This document shows, in pieces, positions 8,249 through 17,412 of a stretch of DNA of 64,000 nt. Origin of the DNA: DATDAH01 sp963823495 (lineage in GTDB: Bacteria > Actinomycetota > Acidimicrobiia > Acidimicrobiales > DATDAH01); NCBI GenBank assembly GCA_963823495.1, contig CAWGLV010000001.1, positions 1,860,001-1,924,000 on the forward strand, written 5' to 3'. The notes below the pieces were generated by a model that did not search any database, was not told the DNA's origin, and saw only the letters and a program-made list of their open reading frames with translations. Within the stretch, counting starts at the first letter, position 1. Each line of letters opens with the position of its first letter. A program made the translations under genes and the position numbers.

Positions 8249-9061
8249 TCACGCCAGGCCGGCACGGCGAAGCATGGACAGGGGGATCCGGTCGTCGCCG
8301 GCGGCGAGGAGCGCGGCGCGTTCGACGTTGACCTCGTCGTTCTCGCGGGCGGCCCACTGGTCCCACGGTCCGGGAGGGACGGCCGACGGATCGCCGGCGG
8401 CGTCGACACAGGCGTAGAGGTAGGCCGACTGGGCCAGCAGGTCGTCGTGGCCGCCGAGTGGTCCGTGACCGGGGACGAGGCGGGGCCCGAGGGCGGCGAT
8501 GTCGGCCAGGCTGTCGGCCCATGCTCCGGGGTCGGACTGGAACGCCAGCGGGGTGACCCCGAACGAGCAGGTCGCCCCCCCGAAGACGACGCCGGCCCGG
8601 GGCACGGCCAGGACCAGGTTCTCCTCGAGGTCACCCCGCACGAGTACGGCATGGATGTCCCGGGTGAGCTTGGTCCGCTCGGTCACCACGTGGGTCACCG
8701 GTCGGGTGCGTAGCTCGTCGTCCAGCTCATGGGCCTGTTCGGGGTAGAGGCGAGCCAGGACCTCCAGGTCGGGCGGCTGATCCAGGTGGGCGCTGATCTG
8801 GGTCGTCCCGTAGATCGCGGGCCGAGGGAAGTACGGCGTCCCGCCGGCGTACTCGAGGTGGCTGCTGGTGAGGACGAGGCGGCGGACCGGGGACCCGAGT
8901 GCCTCCACCGCGGCGGCGAACGGCTGGGCCTGGGACGGCACCATCAGGGCGTCGATGACCGTGACCCCGTCGTCCTCCACGACCACGCCGGCGTTGGCCC
9001 GGCCCGGCCCCGGGTCCTCCGCCAGCCAGGCGTAGACCCCTTCGTCCAGTTCGGTCAGCAC
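8249..9061 (-). CDS. Metallo-beta-lactamase-fold protein with degraded metal site
   Basis: Start set at GTG 9061, 16 bases after the SnoaL-like gene, giving 270 residues; the frame upstream of it overlaps that gene. The order of strands and motifs is that of the metallo-beta-lactamase superfamily: NAGVVVEDDGVTVIDAL, RLVLTSSHLEYAGG, a central region, VVFGGA, and RLVPGHGPLGG. The canonical HxHxDH is replaced by SSHLEY, the second-His segment by VRGDLEEN, and the metal-bridging Asp (usually GD) by GGA. Only the last GHG histidine remains. It is therefore probably not a standard di-zinc hydrolase. It is likely co-transcribed with the SnoaL-like gene. Function unknown. Confidence 0.7.
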   Translation of the reverse strand: MLTELDEGVYAWLAEDPGPGRANAGVVVEDDGVTVIDALMVPSQAQPFAAAVEALGSPVRRLVLTSSHLEYAGGTPYFPRPAIYGTTQISAHLDQPPDLEVLARLYPEQAHELDDELRTRPVTHVVTERTKLTRDIHAVLVRGDLEENLVLAVPRAGVVFGGATCSFGVTPLAFQSDPGAWADSLADIAALGPRLVPGHGPLGGHDDLLAQSAYLYACVDAAGDPSAVPPGPWDQWAARENDEVNVERAALLAAGDDRIPLSMLRRAGLA

Positions 9062-9077
9062 GACGGTGGACGGGAGC

Positions 9078-9527
9078 TCACGACGGGGGCAGGTCGATGA
9101 GGAGGTGGCGGCTGACGTCACCGAGCAGGCGGAGGTGCATGATCCGCCGGTCGAAGCGCCAACCGTCACCTGTCCGGGCGAAGGTGTCCTCGTAGCGTCC
9201 GGCGACGATCGGCTGCAGCATCGAGTCGTCGGTGGCCTGGAACACGGTGAAGTAGGACTGGGCGGAGGCGGTGCTCAGGTCGACGGTCACCGCGACGTTG
9301 CTGGTGAGGTGGTGAGAGCGGGGGGTCCCGTCCTCGTAGCGGCGGGTCGTGGCGGTGTAGAGCGCCTCGACGGCCTCGGCCCCCGAGGCCAGGGGTGTCC
9401 CGTCCGGGGCGCACACCGAACCGGCGGCGAAGAGCCGGCCGACGCCGGCGAAATCGCCGTCGTCGATGCGCCGCGCGTACTCGAAGACGAGCGCCTCGAT
9501 CTCCACCCGGTCGTCGGCCGCGGTCAT
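9078..9527 (-). CDS. SnoaL-like / NTF2-fold protein
   Basis: A 149-residue protein with the cone-shaped NTF2-like fold expected from its pattern: an N-terminal helix (IEALVFEYARRIDDGDF), a short LFAAGSV strand, a helix, and long beta strands ending GRYEDTFARTGDGWRFDRRIMH. This matches the SnoaL_4 group, whose members include polyketide cyclases, small dehydratases and many uncharacterised proteins. The conserved YARRIDDGD aspartate and the final arginine/histidine region are present. It precedes the MBL-fold gene by 16 bases and likely forms an operon with it. The substrate is unknown. Confidence 0.75.
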   Translation of the reverse strand: MTAADDRVEIEALVFEYARRIDDGDFAGVGRLFAAGSVCAPDGTPLASGAEAVEALYTATTRRYEDGTPRSHHLTSNVAVTVDLSTASAQSYFTVFQATDDSMLQPIVAGRYEDTFARTGDGWRFDRRIMHLRLLGDVSRHLLIDLPPS

Positions 9528-9551
9528 GCGGCGGAACCTACCCGGGTCAGG

Positions 9552-10856
9552 TCACGCCGAGCAGAGACCGAGGTCGCCGGGGTGCGTGTAGCCGGGGAAG
9601 ACGGCGTCCAGGGCCGGGTTGCCGATGCGCTTGGTCAGGATCTCCGCCAGCGGACGCCGGAAGTCGTTCTGGACCTCCAGGTCCCCGTCGGGGCCGTCCT
9701 CGAGTGGGCCGGAGGGGTAGTTCCCGTACAACCCGCCGTTGACCCCGCCACCCATGACGAACAGGGCACTGCCGCGGCCGTGGTCCGTTCCGCCGCTGCC
9801 GTTGACGTCGATCGTCCGGCCGAACTCGCTCATGGTCACGACCGTCACCTCGTCGCGCCGCGGTCCGAGGTCCTCGTAGAAGGCCGCCAGCGCCTCGGAG
9901 AGGCCGCCGGCGAACGAGGCGGTCAACCCGCCCGCCGGTGAGCCCATGGCATCGTGGTGGTCCCAGCCCTCGAGGTCGACGCAGGCGATCTTCAGGCCGA
10001 CCTCCGCTCGCAGGAGGCACCCCACCTCGCGGAGCCCCCGACCCAGCCACCGCCCGGGGCCGCTGGTCGGGTAGAGGGCGCCGCGGGTGTCGTACTGCAG
10101 GGGGTCCTCAGCCGCGACGAGGGCGACCGCGCCGAGGGTGTCGGCTCCCTGCTGGACCAGTGGATCGACGGTGCCGTCGGGGTAGACGTGGCCGAGGGCG
10201 GTGTTGCCGAGGGCAGGCGACCAGAACCCCCCGACGTCGAACGAGTCGACCGAGCTCATGGCCAGGGCGCCCTTGTTGCCCCGCAGGCTCGTCGGCAGCG
10301 CGCTGTCGTAGGCGATGGCGGGCAGCGCCCCGTCCACCCCGGCCGAGGTCATGTGACGGGCGATCCAGCCGTCGGTCACCGCGAGCGAGGCCGAGCCCCG
10401 CTCCCAGTAGTCCGTGGCCTCGAAGTGGCTGCGGCTCGGGCTCTCGGAGCCGGGCATCCCCACGGCGTGGACGATGGCCAGGTCCCCGGCGTCCCAGACG
10501 CCCTTCAGTGCGGTCATGGCCGGGTGCAGGCCGAAGCTGTGACCCGAGAGGGTGGCCCCGAGGTCCAGGGCGGCGCCGGGGTTCGAGGCGTCGGGGGCCG
10601 GGACGGCCACGGCGTTGGCCGTCCCCGCGCCCCGCAGCGCCTGGTAGCCGACGGTGTCGCTGAAGGGGGGGACGAGGCTGAGTCCGTCGGCTCCGCCCCG
10701 CAGGAAGACCACGATCAACGCATCGCCGCTCGAAGGGTCTGCCGGGGTCGCGAAGGCATAGCGCGGCCAGAGGGAGGGGAGGGCCAGCGCGCCGGCGGCC
10801 GACGCTCCGGCGCCCACGAGGAAGCGCCGGCGGGTGAGGTCGACGGAAGGGGGCAT
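9552..10856 (-). CDS. DUF1501 secreted protein with Tat signal
   Basis: A 434-residue protein with a twin-arginine signal (RRRFLVGAGASAAGALALP) near its N-terminus, so it is probably exported folded. The body matches DUF1501, a sulfatase/alkaline-phosphatase-like family: LIVVFLRGGADGLS, GLHPAMTALKGVW, SHFEATDYWE, TMSEFGRTIDVNGSGGTDHG and an MGGGVNGG ending. These mirror the metal-binding strands of sulfatases, but no enzymatic activity has been proven for the family. DUF1501 genes nearly always pair with DUF1800 genes, and here the DUF1800 gene lies just upstream with a 2-base gap, so they form one operon. The pair is presumed to act at the cell surface. Confidence 0.9.
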   Translation of the reverse strand: MPPSVDLTRRRFLVGAGASAAGALALPSLWPRYAFATPADPSSGDALIVVFLRGGADGLSLVPPFSDTVGYQALRGAGTANAVAVPAPDASNPGAALDLGATLSGHSFGLHPAMTALKGVWDAGDLAIVHAVGMPGSESPSRSHFEATDYWERGSASLAVTDGWIARHMTSAGVDGALPAIAYDSALPTSLRGNKGALAMSSVDSFDVGGFWSPALGNTALGHVYPDGTVDPLVQQGADTLGAVALVAAEDPLQYDTRGALYPTSGPGRWLGRGLREVGCLLRAEVGLKIACVDLEGWDHHDAMGSPAGGLTASFAGGLSEALAAFYEDLGPRRDEVTVVTMSEFGRTIDVNGSGGTDHGRGSALFVMGGGVNGGLYGNYPSGPLEDGPDGDLEVQNDFRRPLAEILTKRIGNPALDAVFPGYTHPGDLGLCSA

Positions 10857-10858
10857 CC

Positions 10859-12863
10859 CTATCTCCTCTGGAATCGGGGTAGGGCGAGCAGGAGGGTCAT
10901 GAGGTCGTGGCCCTTCCAGTCCACGAGCCATTCGGGGACCGCGCTGTCCTCGACGGCCGGGACGTCGGTGAACAGGGCGAGGCAGGCGGCCCGCTCCGCC
11001 GGGCTGAGCAGGGCCGGGGTCTCGTCGTGGATCCGGTACAGCATCCGGGTGACCTGACCCCTCGAGATCGGACGGTTGGGCCGGAAGCGCCCGTCCGGAT
11101 ACCCCGTCACGTAGTTGTGGGCGACGCCCCAGCGGACGGCGTCCTCGAGGGTGGGCGGGACATCGCTGAGGCCGTGGGCGCGGAAGCCCGTGCGGCTCCC
11201 GTCCATGATCCACGCCGCGTTGATCACCTGGCGGCGGGGCATGGCCACCAGCGGTCGGAAGGTGCCGTTGGCATAGGGCGGGACGACCCCGCTCGCCGTC
11301 GCCCAGTTCACCGCTCCCGTGAGCCAACGGGGGACATCCCCCAGACCGTGGGCCGGGTCACCGGTGGGGCGACCGGCGATCTTCCAGAGCATGTTGGTCA
11401 CCTCACCCCGGTTGATGTTGCGGTTGGGTCGGAACGTCCCGTTCGGAAAACCCCGTGCGTGGCCCTCGGCGGCGATCCAGCGCACGGCGTCCTCGACCCA
11501 GGCCGGGACGTCGGTGAACCCGTGGCCGGCGTGGCCCGTGACCACACCCAGGAGCCGCCGGGCCACGCCCTCGATCCAGGTGCCGACGGTGGGCCCCGTC
11601 GGGTGGAGGATCTCGGCCGCGTCGAAGGTCCAGCCGTGCAGCCAGGTGGCGGTCAGCGCGCCCGCGGTCTCCCATCGGCGCAGCAGCCCATCGGCGGAGA
11701 TCCAGTCGGGCGCGGTGTCCGGGTAGCCGTCCGGTGTGTGGTGGCCCCACAGGCGCTGGCCGAGTCGTTCCAGGAACCCCCAGCCGTGGCCGTGGACGTG
11801 GTTGGCCAGGTCTCCCACGGGGTCGGGGTCCACCTCGCCTCCCATGGCGCGGGCGTAGGCGGTGAGGATCTCGAAGCCCCGGCGCACCTTGTTCCCGGAC
11901 GCGGCGGCGAACTCGGCGGAGTGGAAGATGTGGCGGAGCACCGGACCGATGGCGGTGTCGTTGTCGGTGTAGACCTGGGCGGCGCTGCCGACCAGAGCCG
12001 GTGGTGGGGTGTCGGCCACGAACCGGCGGCAGAGCTTGTAGGCGAGGTGACGGGCCGTCGCCGGGTGGCGGGCCATCACCTCGAGCATGGCCACGCCGTC
12101 CTGGAGCCCGGCAGCTCCCGATCGGCCCGGCGTGCTGAACGCTCCGCCCAGGATCGACACCGGGCCGCTGTGGTGCATCCAGTTCTTGAACTGGAACGTG
12201 TGCTGGCCGGCGCTGGTGTCGACCGACCAACCCGACAGCACCATGGAGACCCCGCGCATGTCGGCCTCGGTGTAGGGCTGGACCCCGTCGATGATCCCCA
12301 GCGAGTGCAGCTCGAGCAGCTCCCGCCCGTAGTTCTCGTTGACCCCCAGGGCGCTGTTGGCGTTGCTGACGAAGTTGTCGAGGTAGACCAGCATCGCCGG
12401 GCTGTGGGCGCTGGCCTGGAGCAGGTCGGCGAACCGACCGAGGGCGTGGGCCCGGGCGACGGTCCGGTTGTCCATCGTGATCATGTGGTCCGCGGGGGTC
12501 TCGTCCAGGTTCAGGTTGAAGTGGTTCGTCCAGAACTCGACCATCACCTCGTGGAGCTGGCGGCGGCTGTAGAGCGCCCGCAGCAGCGTGCTGTGGGCCC
12601 GTTCCCCCAGGAGGCGGTACCAGCCGTCCTCGACGTCGTCCTGGTAGATGTGGTTCTGCCAGTTCGAGTTGCCGAGGGTCTGGTAGCCGGCGAGGAGCCG
12701 ATCGACCTCGGGGTCCGGGATGGTGCTGGGAGCCAGCTGCCGGTCCAGCCACGCCGCCCAGCCGTCGTCGAGGACGTCGCGCTCGGGTCTGCCGGTTCCA
12801 GCCGAAGGTGGCCCGGGCGATGAGGTGCGTCTCGAAATCCCGAACCTGTCCCACAGGCACCAA
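10859..12863 (-). pseudogene. DUF1800 protein with three SLH domains, interrupted by a one-base frameshift
   Basis: The N-terminus (start TTG 12863, GTG 12860 or GTG 12854) reads HLIARATFGWNRQT in one frame. The family's continuation ERDVLDDGWAAWLDRQL lies in the next frame, and the switch falls in a CCC run at 12785-12787 (GGG on the plus strand). Deleting one base restores a continuous DUF1800 domain that carries on through FWTNHFNL and ENYGRELLELHSLG. After it come three SLH repeats, starting near GFTDVPAWVEDAVRW, GLGDVPRWLTGAVNW and GLSDVPPTLEDAVRW, which anchor proteins to secondary cell-wall polymers. The downstream frame is open for 562 residues. Either a sequence error or a recent inactivation explains it. 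It is the partner of the adjacent DUF1501 gene. Confidence 0.8.
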
Positions 12864-12918
12864 CGTCGACGGTCCTGCTCGTCGCCTTTAGGCCGTGCGG
12901 TCCCGGTACGGTGCGCGT

Positions 12919-13650
12919 GTGGAACCGTCCCCGGATCTGCAGGTGTTTCCCGAGGACTGGGAGCGGGCGCTCGCGGTGGTGGCCCACCCCGACGATCTCG
13001 AGTACGGCGCGGCCTCGGCGATCGCCCGGTGGACCGACCAGGGCAAGTGGGTCGGCTACGTCCTGGCGACCAGTGGCGAGGCCGGGATCGACGGGATGGA
13101 CCCGGCCGAGGCCGGGCCGATCCGTGAAACCGAGGAGATCGCGTCGGCCGCGGAGGTCGGTGTGGACATGGTGGAGTTCCTGGGGCTGGCCGACGGGATG
13201 CTGACCTACGGGCTCGATCTCCGCCGGGAAATCGCCGCGGCGATCCGCCGCCATCGACCCGACATCGTGCTGTCGATCAACTACCGCTGGTCATGGGGCG
13301 GCCCCTCGGTCAACATGGCCGACCACCGCGTGCTGGGCGAGGCCCTGATCGACGCGGTGCGCGACGCCGGCAACCGCTGGGTGTTCCCCGACCTCCTCGA
13401 CGAAGGCCTGACGCCCTGGCCCGGGGTCGGCCTCGCCGCCTTCAACGGTTCGCCCGAGGCCACCCACGCCGTGGATGTCACCGGTCACCTGGCGCGGGGC
13501 ATCGCATCCCTCGAACAGCACCGGGCCTACCTGGACGGGCTCGGCGACGGCGGCACCCGCGCCGCCGACGTGATCACGCCGGCCGCAGAGGCGACCGGCT
13601 CCCGGGCCGGCGTCGAGCACGCGGTCGCCTTCGAGGTGCTCACCCTCTGA
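12919..13650 (+). CDS. PIG-L family deacetylase
   Basis: A 243-residue protein (GTG 12919) of the LmbE/PIG-L family, zinc-dependent enzymes that remove N-acetyl groups from sugars such as GlcNAc-inositol (MshB) or GlcNAc-malate. The catalytic signature AHPDDLEYG is near residue 27, the usual AxPDDxExG zinc and base motif. The third zinc ligand is expected in the MADHRVLGEA segment (residues about 133-142). TSGEAGIDG is also typical. There are no mycothiol or bacillithiol genes next to it, so its substrate is open. It is divergent from the DUF1800 gene and followed 34 bases later by an acyl-CoA dehydrogenase. Confidence 0.85.
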   Translation: MEPSPDLQVFPEDWERALAVVAHPDDLEYGAASAIARWTDQGKWVGYVLATSGEAGIDGMDPAEAGPIRETEEIASAAEVGVDMVEFLGLADGMLTYGLDLRREIAAAIRRHRPDIVLSINYRWSWGGPSVNMADHRVLGEALIDAVRDAGNRWVFPDLLDEGLTPWPGVGLAAFNGSPEATHAVDVTGHLARGIASLEQHRAYLDGLGDGGTRAADVITPAAEATGSRAGVEHAVAFEVLTL

Positions 13651-13684
13651 GTCCTGATCGGGAGCCACCACTACCCTCCCGGTC

Positions 13685-15463
13685 GTGTCCGACTACGTCC
13701 CTCCACTGGACGACATCAGCTTCGTCCTCAACCACCTCTGCGGCCTCGACGAGCTCAGCGCACTGGAGCCCTTCGCCCACGCCGACCCGGCGACCGTGCA
13801 GGGCATCATCGAGGAGGCCGGCCGGTTCATGGCGTCGGTCGTCGCCCCCCTCAACCACCCCGGTGACCAGCAGGGCCTCACCCTGGCCGACGGCGTGGTG
13901 ACCACACCCGACGGCTTCAAGGAGGCCTACGGGCAGTACGTCGACGCGGGCTGGGGTGCCGTGCCCTTCGACCCCGAGTACGGCGGGGGCGGGTTCCCCT
14001 CGGTGGTGGGGGTAGCGCTTCAGGAACTGCTCACCACGGCGTCGATGGCCTTCTCGATGGGGCCGCTGCTCACCCAAGGGGCCATCGACATGCTCCAGCA
14101 CCACAGCGCGGCCGAGCAGAAGGTGGTCTACCTGCCCAAGATGCTGACCGGTGAGTGGTCCGGCTCCATGAACCTGACCGAGCCCCAGGCCGGCTCCGAC
14201 GTCGGAGCCCTGATGACCAAGGCCGTTCCTGCCGATGACGGGACCCACCGCATCAGCGGTCAGAAGATCTTCATCACCTTCGGCGAGCACGACCTGGCCG
14301 AGAACATCATCCACCTCGTCCTGGCCCGCACCCCGGACGCGCCGCCGGGCACCAAAGGGATCTCCTGCTTCATCGTGCCGAAGTTCCTCGTGGAGGAGGA
14401 CGGTTCGCTCGGCGAGCGCAACGGTGTCACGTGCGTGTCGATCGAGCACAAGATGGGCATCCACGCCAGCCCCACCTGCACGCTGGTGTACGAGGACGCC
14501 GTGGGTTACCTCATCGGCGACGAGAACCAGGGCATGCGCTACATGTTCACGATGATGAACCACGCCCGCCTGTCGGTGGGCCTCGAGGGTCTCGCCCTGG
14601 CCGAGCGCTCCCACCAGCAGGCTGTGGCCTTCGCCAAGGAGCGCCTGCAGGGCCGTGCCGTGGGCGGTGACCCGGGCGTCCAGGCCCCGATCATCGAGCA
14701 CGCCGACGTGCGACGGATGCTGCTCACCCAGAAGGCCCTCATCGAGGCCATGCGCGGCCTGATGTACCTGAACGGTCGCTCCATCGATCTCGCCCTGCAC
14801 CATCCCGACGCGGCGGTGCGTCAGGAGCACCAGGAGATCGCCGACCTGTTCACGCCGCTGTCGAAGGCCTGGGGCACCGATATGGGCCTCGAGGCCACCT
14901 CGCTGGGCATCCAGGTCCACGGAGGCATGGGCTACATCGAGGAGACCGGAGCCGCTCAACACTTCCGGGACGCCCGCATCCCGCCCATCTACGAGGGCAC
15001 CAACGGCATCCAGGCGATGGACCTGGTCGGTCGGAAGCTGCCGATGCGGGGCGGGGCGGTCGTGACCGAGCACCTCGACCGCATGGACGCGACCGCCCGG
15101 GCCCTCACCGGTTCCGCCGACGGGGATCTCGTGGCCGTCGGCGAGCGCCTGGCCGAGGGCGTGGTGGCGTGTCGGGAGGCCACCGCCTGGCTCATCGAGC
15201 ACGGCCTGGCCGACCCCAACGACGCGTTGGCCGGCTCCACGCCCTACCTGCGCCTACTCGCCACCGTGACCGGCGGTTGGGTGTTGGCGGAGGAGGCCCT
15301 CGCCGCCCGCCGTCCCGATGCCGACGAGGCCGCGGGCTTCGGCGACGCCAAGGTGGTCACCGCCCGCTTCTTCGCCGAGAACCTGCTCCCGCCGTCGCTC
15401 GGCCTGGTCCACGCCGTCACCGCCGGGGCCGCCCTGCTCTACGCCGACCCGCTGTTCACCTGA
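13685..15463 (+). CDS. Acyl-CoA dehydrogenase (FadE5/AcdA-like, long form)
   Basis: A 592-residue flavoenzyme for the first, FAD-dependent step of beta-oxidation. It has the extra N-terminal segment found in the long FadE5-like group (residues 1-40), then YVDAGWGAVPFDPEYGG, the FAD-binding NLTEPQAGSDVGAL, and GTKGISCFIVPKF. The C-terminal catalytic region has RIPPIYEGTNGIQAMDL, where the conserved glutamate of YEGTN is the catalytic base. The C-terminal extension (about 480-592) is also normal for this group. Electrons go to ETF. The start is GTG 13685. It is followed 7 bases later by lgt, a chance neighbour in function. Confidence 0.93.
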   Translation: MSDYVPPLDDISFVLNHLCGLDELSALEPFAHADPATVQGIIEEAGRFMASVVAPLNHPGDQQGLTLADGVVTTPDGFKEAYGQYVDAGWGAVPFDPEYGGGGFPSVVGVALQELLTTASMAFSMGPLLTQGAIDMLQHHSAAEQKVVYLPKMLTGEWSGSMNLTEPQAGSDVGALMTKAVPADDGTHRISGQKIFITFGEHDLAENIIHLVLARTPDAPPGTKGISCFIVPKFLVEEDGSLGERNGVTCVSIEHKMGIHASPTCTLVYEDAVGYLIGDENQGMRYMFTMMNHARLSVGLEGLALAERSHQQAVAFAKERLQGRAVGGDPGVQAPIIEHADVRRMLLTQKALIEAMRGLMYLNGRSIDLALHHPDAAVRQEHQEIADLFTPLSKAWGTDMGLEATSLGIQVHGGMGYIEETGAAQHFRDARIPPIYEGTNGIQAMDLVGRKLPMRGGAVVTEHLDRMDATARALTGSADGDLVAVGERLAEGVVACREATAWLIEHGLADPNDALAGSTPYLRLLATVTGGWVLAEEALAARRPDADEAAGFGDAKVVTARFFAENLLPPSLGLVHAVTAGAALLYADPLFT

Positions 15464-15470
15464 GGTCGTC

Positions 15471-16325
15471 ATGTCCCTGATCGGCCTGTTGGCATCGATC
15501 CCGAGCCCGGGGTCGAAGGCCATCGAGATCGGGCCGCTGTCTCTGCGGGCCTACGGGCTGATGATCGCGCTCGGCGTCCTGGCCGCGGTCGAGCTCGGCC
15601 GTCGGCGTTTCGCGGCGAAGGGTCTCGATCCCGACGGCGTATCGGCCATCGCGCTCTGGGCCGTGCCCGCCGGCCTCGTCGGGGCTCGCCTCTACCACGT
15701 CGTCACCGATTGGAAGCGGTTCCAGGGCGACTGGTGGTCGGCCTTCGCGGTCTGGCAGGGAGGCCTGGGCGTACCGGGCGGGATCCTGTTGGGCTCCCTG
15801 GTCGGGGTGTGGGTGGCCAAGCGACGGGGTATCGACCTGGGCTTGGCCGCCGACGCGCTGGCGCCGGCCATCCCCCTCGCCCAGGCCATCGGGCGGCTCG
15901 GCAACTGGTTCAACCAGGAGGTGTTCGGCCGGCCCACCGACCTGCCCTGGGGACTCGAGATCGAGCCGCAGTACCGGCCCGACCGGTATCTGGACAGCCC
16001 CACCTTCCATCCGACCTTCGCCTATGAGGCCCTCTGGAACCTCGCCCTGGTGGTCGTGCTGTTGTGGTTGGACCGGCGAGGCGTGGTCCGGCGGGGCCGC
16101 CTCTTCGCCGTCTACGTACTCGGGTACGGGCTCGGGCGGTTCTGGGTGGAGTCCCTGCGGTCCGACGCCGCCAGCCTGGTCTTCGGCGTGCGGGTGAACC
16201 TGTGGACCAGCGGGCTGCTCGTGATCGGTGGGCTGGCCTGGTTGCTCTGGCCCTCAGGCGGAGACGAGGTCGACGACGCCGTGGTCGACACCGTCGAGGA
16301 CGGGGACGGGGTCGACGTCGAGTAG
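15471..16325 (+). CDS. lgt: Prolipoprotein diacylglyceryl transferase
   Basis: Lgt moves diacylglycerol from phosphatidylglycerol to the cysteine of prolipoproteins, the first step of lipoprotein maturation in the cytoplasmic membrane. The 284-residue protein has about seven membrane segments, the GLMIALGVLAA first helix, ARLYHVVTDW, GGLGVPGG and the signature region AIGRLGNWFNQEVFGRPTDLPWG (residues about 140-162), which contains the catalytic arginine and the essential asparagine/glutamate residues. ATG 15471 is chosen over upstream in-frame codons because it gives the usual N-terminus. Its last 72 bases overlap the end of the convergent APH-like gene; this tail is acidic and low in complexity. 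It likely processes the lipoproteins at 43342 and 51876. Confidence 0.93.
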   Translation: MSLIGLLASIPSPGSKAIEIGPLSLRAYGLMIALGVLAAVELGRRRFAAKGLDPDGVSAIALWAVPAGLVGARLYHVVTDWKRFQGDWWSAFAVWQGGLGVPGGILLGSLVGVWVAKRRGIDLGLAADALAPAIPLAQAIGRLGNWFNQEVFGRPTDLPWGLEIEPQYRPDRYLDSPTFHPTFAYEALWNLALVVVLLWLDRRGVVRRGRLFAVYVLGYGLGRFWVESLRSDAASLVFGVRVNLWTSGLLVIGGLAWLLWPSGGDEVDDAVVDTVEDGDGVDVE

Positions 16326-17300
16326 ATCGATGTGGCCTCTCCCCCCGATGGTGTCGGCCAGCCGGTGGTACGGGTGGAGGTGGGACAACTGGTCGACCGG
16401 GCGGTCCGGCGGGTCCATCAGCAGCTCTCGGACGTCGTAGGCGATGGAGTAGACCCGCAGGCGGTCCCGGAGCCTCGGATTGGCGAACAACGCCGGGTAG
16501 TCCTCGGCCAGCCACCCGGGCACATCGGCGTAGTCCCCCGGAAGGGTGACCTCCTCGTAGTCCTCGGCCACGTGCAGGAACGGGAACGCACAGAAGCGGA
16601 GGAAGACGTCCAGCTCGAGGTCGGGGGCCGCGGTGCGGGCCCACTCGAAGTCCAGCAGGCCGGTGATGTGCTCGCCGTCCCACAGGATGTTCTCGAAGTG
16701 GATGTCACCGTGGATCAGGGTCGCCGCGGGTACGGGATCGAGGGCGACCAGGCTCTCGCGCACGAGCGTCTTGGCCTGCAGGATCAGGACCGGGTCGACG
16801 TGCTCGAGATCCTGGGCGGCGTCCAGCCCGCTCATGAGCCGGTCGACCGAGCCCGGCCCCGCGCTGGAGGCGAGCAGTTGGGGACTGGCCACCTCGGGGA
16901 GCGACTCACCCAGCACGTAGCCATGGAGTTGCCGGAGCCGTTCCGCGAGCTGGCTGATGGCGCGGCGCCGGTCCGTGGTCGACATCGCCGGCCAGCAGCG
17001 GCTGAGCACCTGCCCCGGCAGACGTTCGGTGATCATCCAGTCGGCCCCGACGATCCCGCCGTAGGCCACGATCGGCGGGCAGCCGACCCCGGCGGACAGC
17101 AGCATGGTCGCCAGCGTGGCCTCTCGCCAGAGGCGGGGAACCGGGTGGCGGTTCACCCGCACGATGTGGCGGCCTGCCAGCCACACCTCGTTGGTGACAC
17201 TCGAGAGCGGATGGAGCTCGACGGAGGGGTCGAGGCCGGCCTTCGCCAGTGCGTGGCGGGCCCGAGCCATCGCCAGGCCGTTCCTGTCCGAGCCGCTCAT
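16254..17300 (-). CDS. APH-fold phosphotransferase (paralogue 1)
   Basis: A 348-residue kinase of the aminoglycoside phosphotransferase/choline kinase fold, starting at ATG 17300. The Brenner-type catalytic loop LIHGDIHFENILW (residues about 205-217) contains the base Asp and the metal-binding Asn; GLLDFEWA is the DFG-equivalent. The N-lobe SVTNEVWLAGRHIVRVNRH carries the ATP-binding strand. A C-terminal block (AYDVRELLMDPP, HPYHRL) is shared almost word for word with the next upstream gene, so the two arose by tandem duplication. Its substrate is unknown; members of this fold phosphorylate sugars, amines and homoserine as well as antibiotics. The last residues overlap lgt on the other strand. 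Confidence 0.8.
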   Translation of the reverse strand: MSGSDRNGLAMARARHALAKAGLDPSVELHPLSSVTNEVWLAGRHIVRVNRHPVPRLWREATLATMLLSAGVGCPPIVAYGGIVGADWMITERLPGQVLSRCWPAMSTTDRRRAISQLAERLRQLHGYVLGESLPEVASPQLLASSAGPGSVDRLMSGLDAAQDLEHVDPVLILQAKTLVRESLVALDPVPAATLIHGDIHFENILWDGEHITGLLDFEWARTAAPDLELDVFLRFCAFPFLHVAEDYEEVTLPGDYADVPGWLAEDYPALFANPRLRDRLRVYSIAYDVRELLMDPPDRPVDQLSHLHPYHRLADTIGGRGHIDLLDVDPVPVLDGVDHGVVDLVSA

Positions 17301-17412
17301 GTCCCTGAGTACGGCGCCGGAGGGACCGTCCTTGACGCCTCCGAGGCCAAATGGGTCGGGTGGCCCGGGCCGGTCGGCCCAACGGTGGTCACCACGGTCA
17401 CCCCGGGCCCTC

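Noticed and set aside
10907..12823. Plus-strand open frame of 638 codons opposite the DUF1800 gene
   Set aside because: It mirrors the codon structure of the real gene and shows no recognisable domain.
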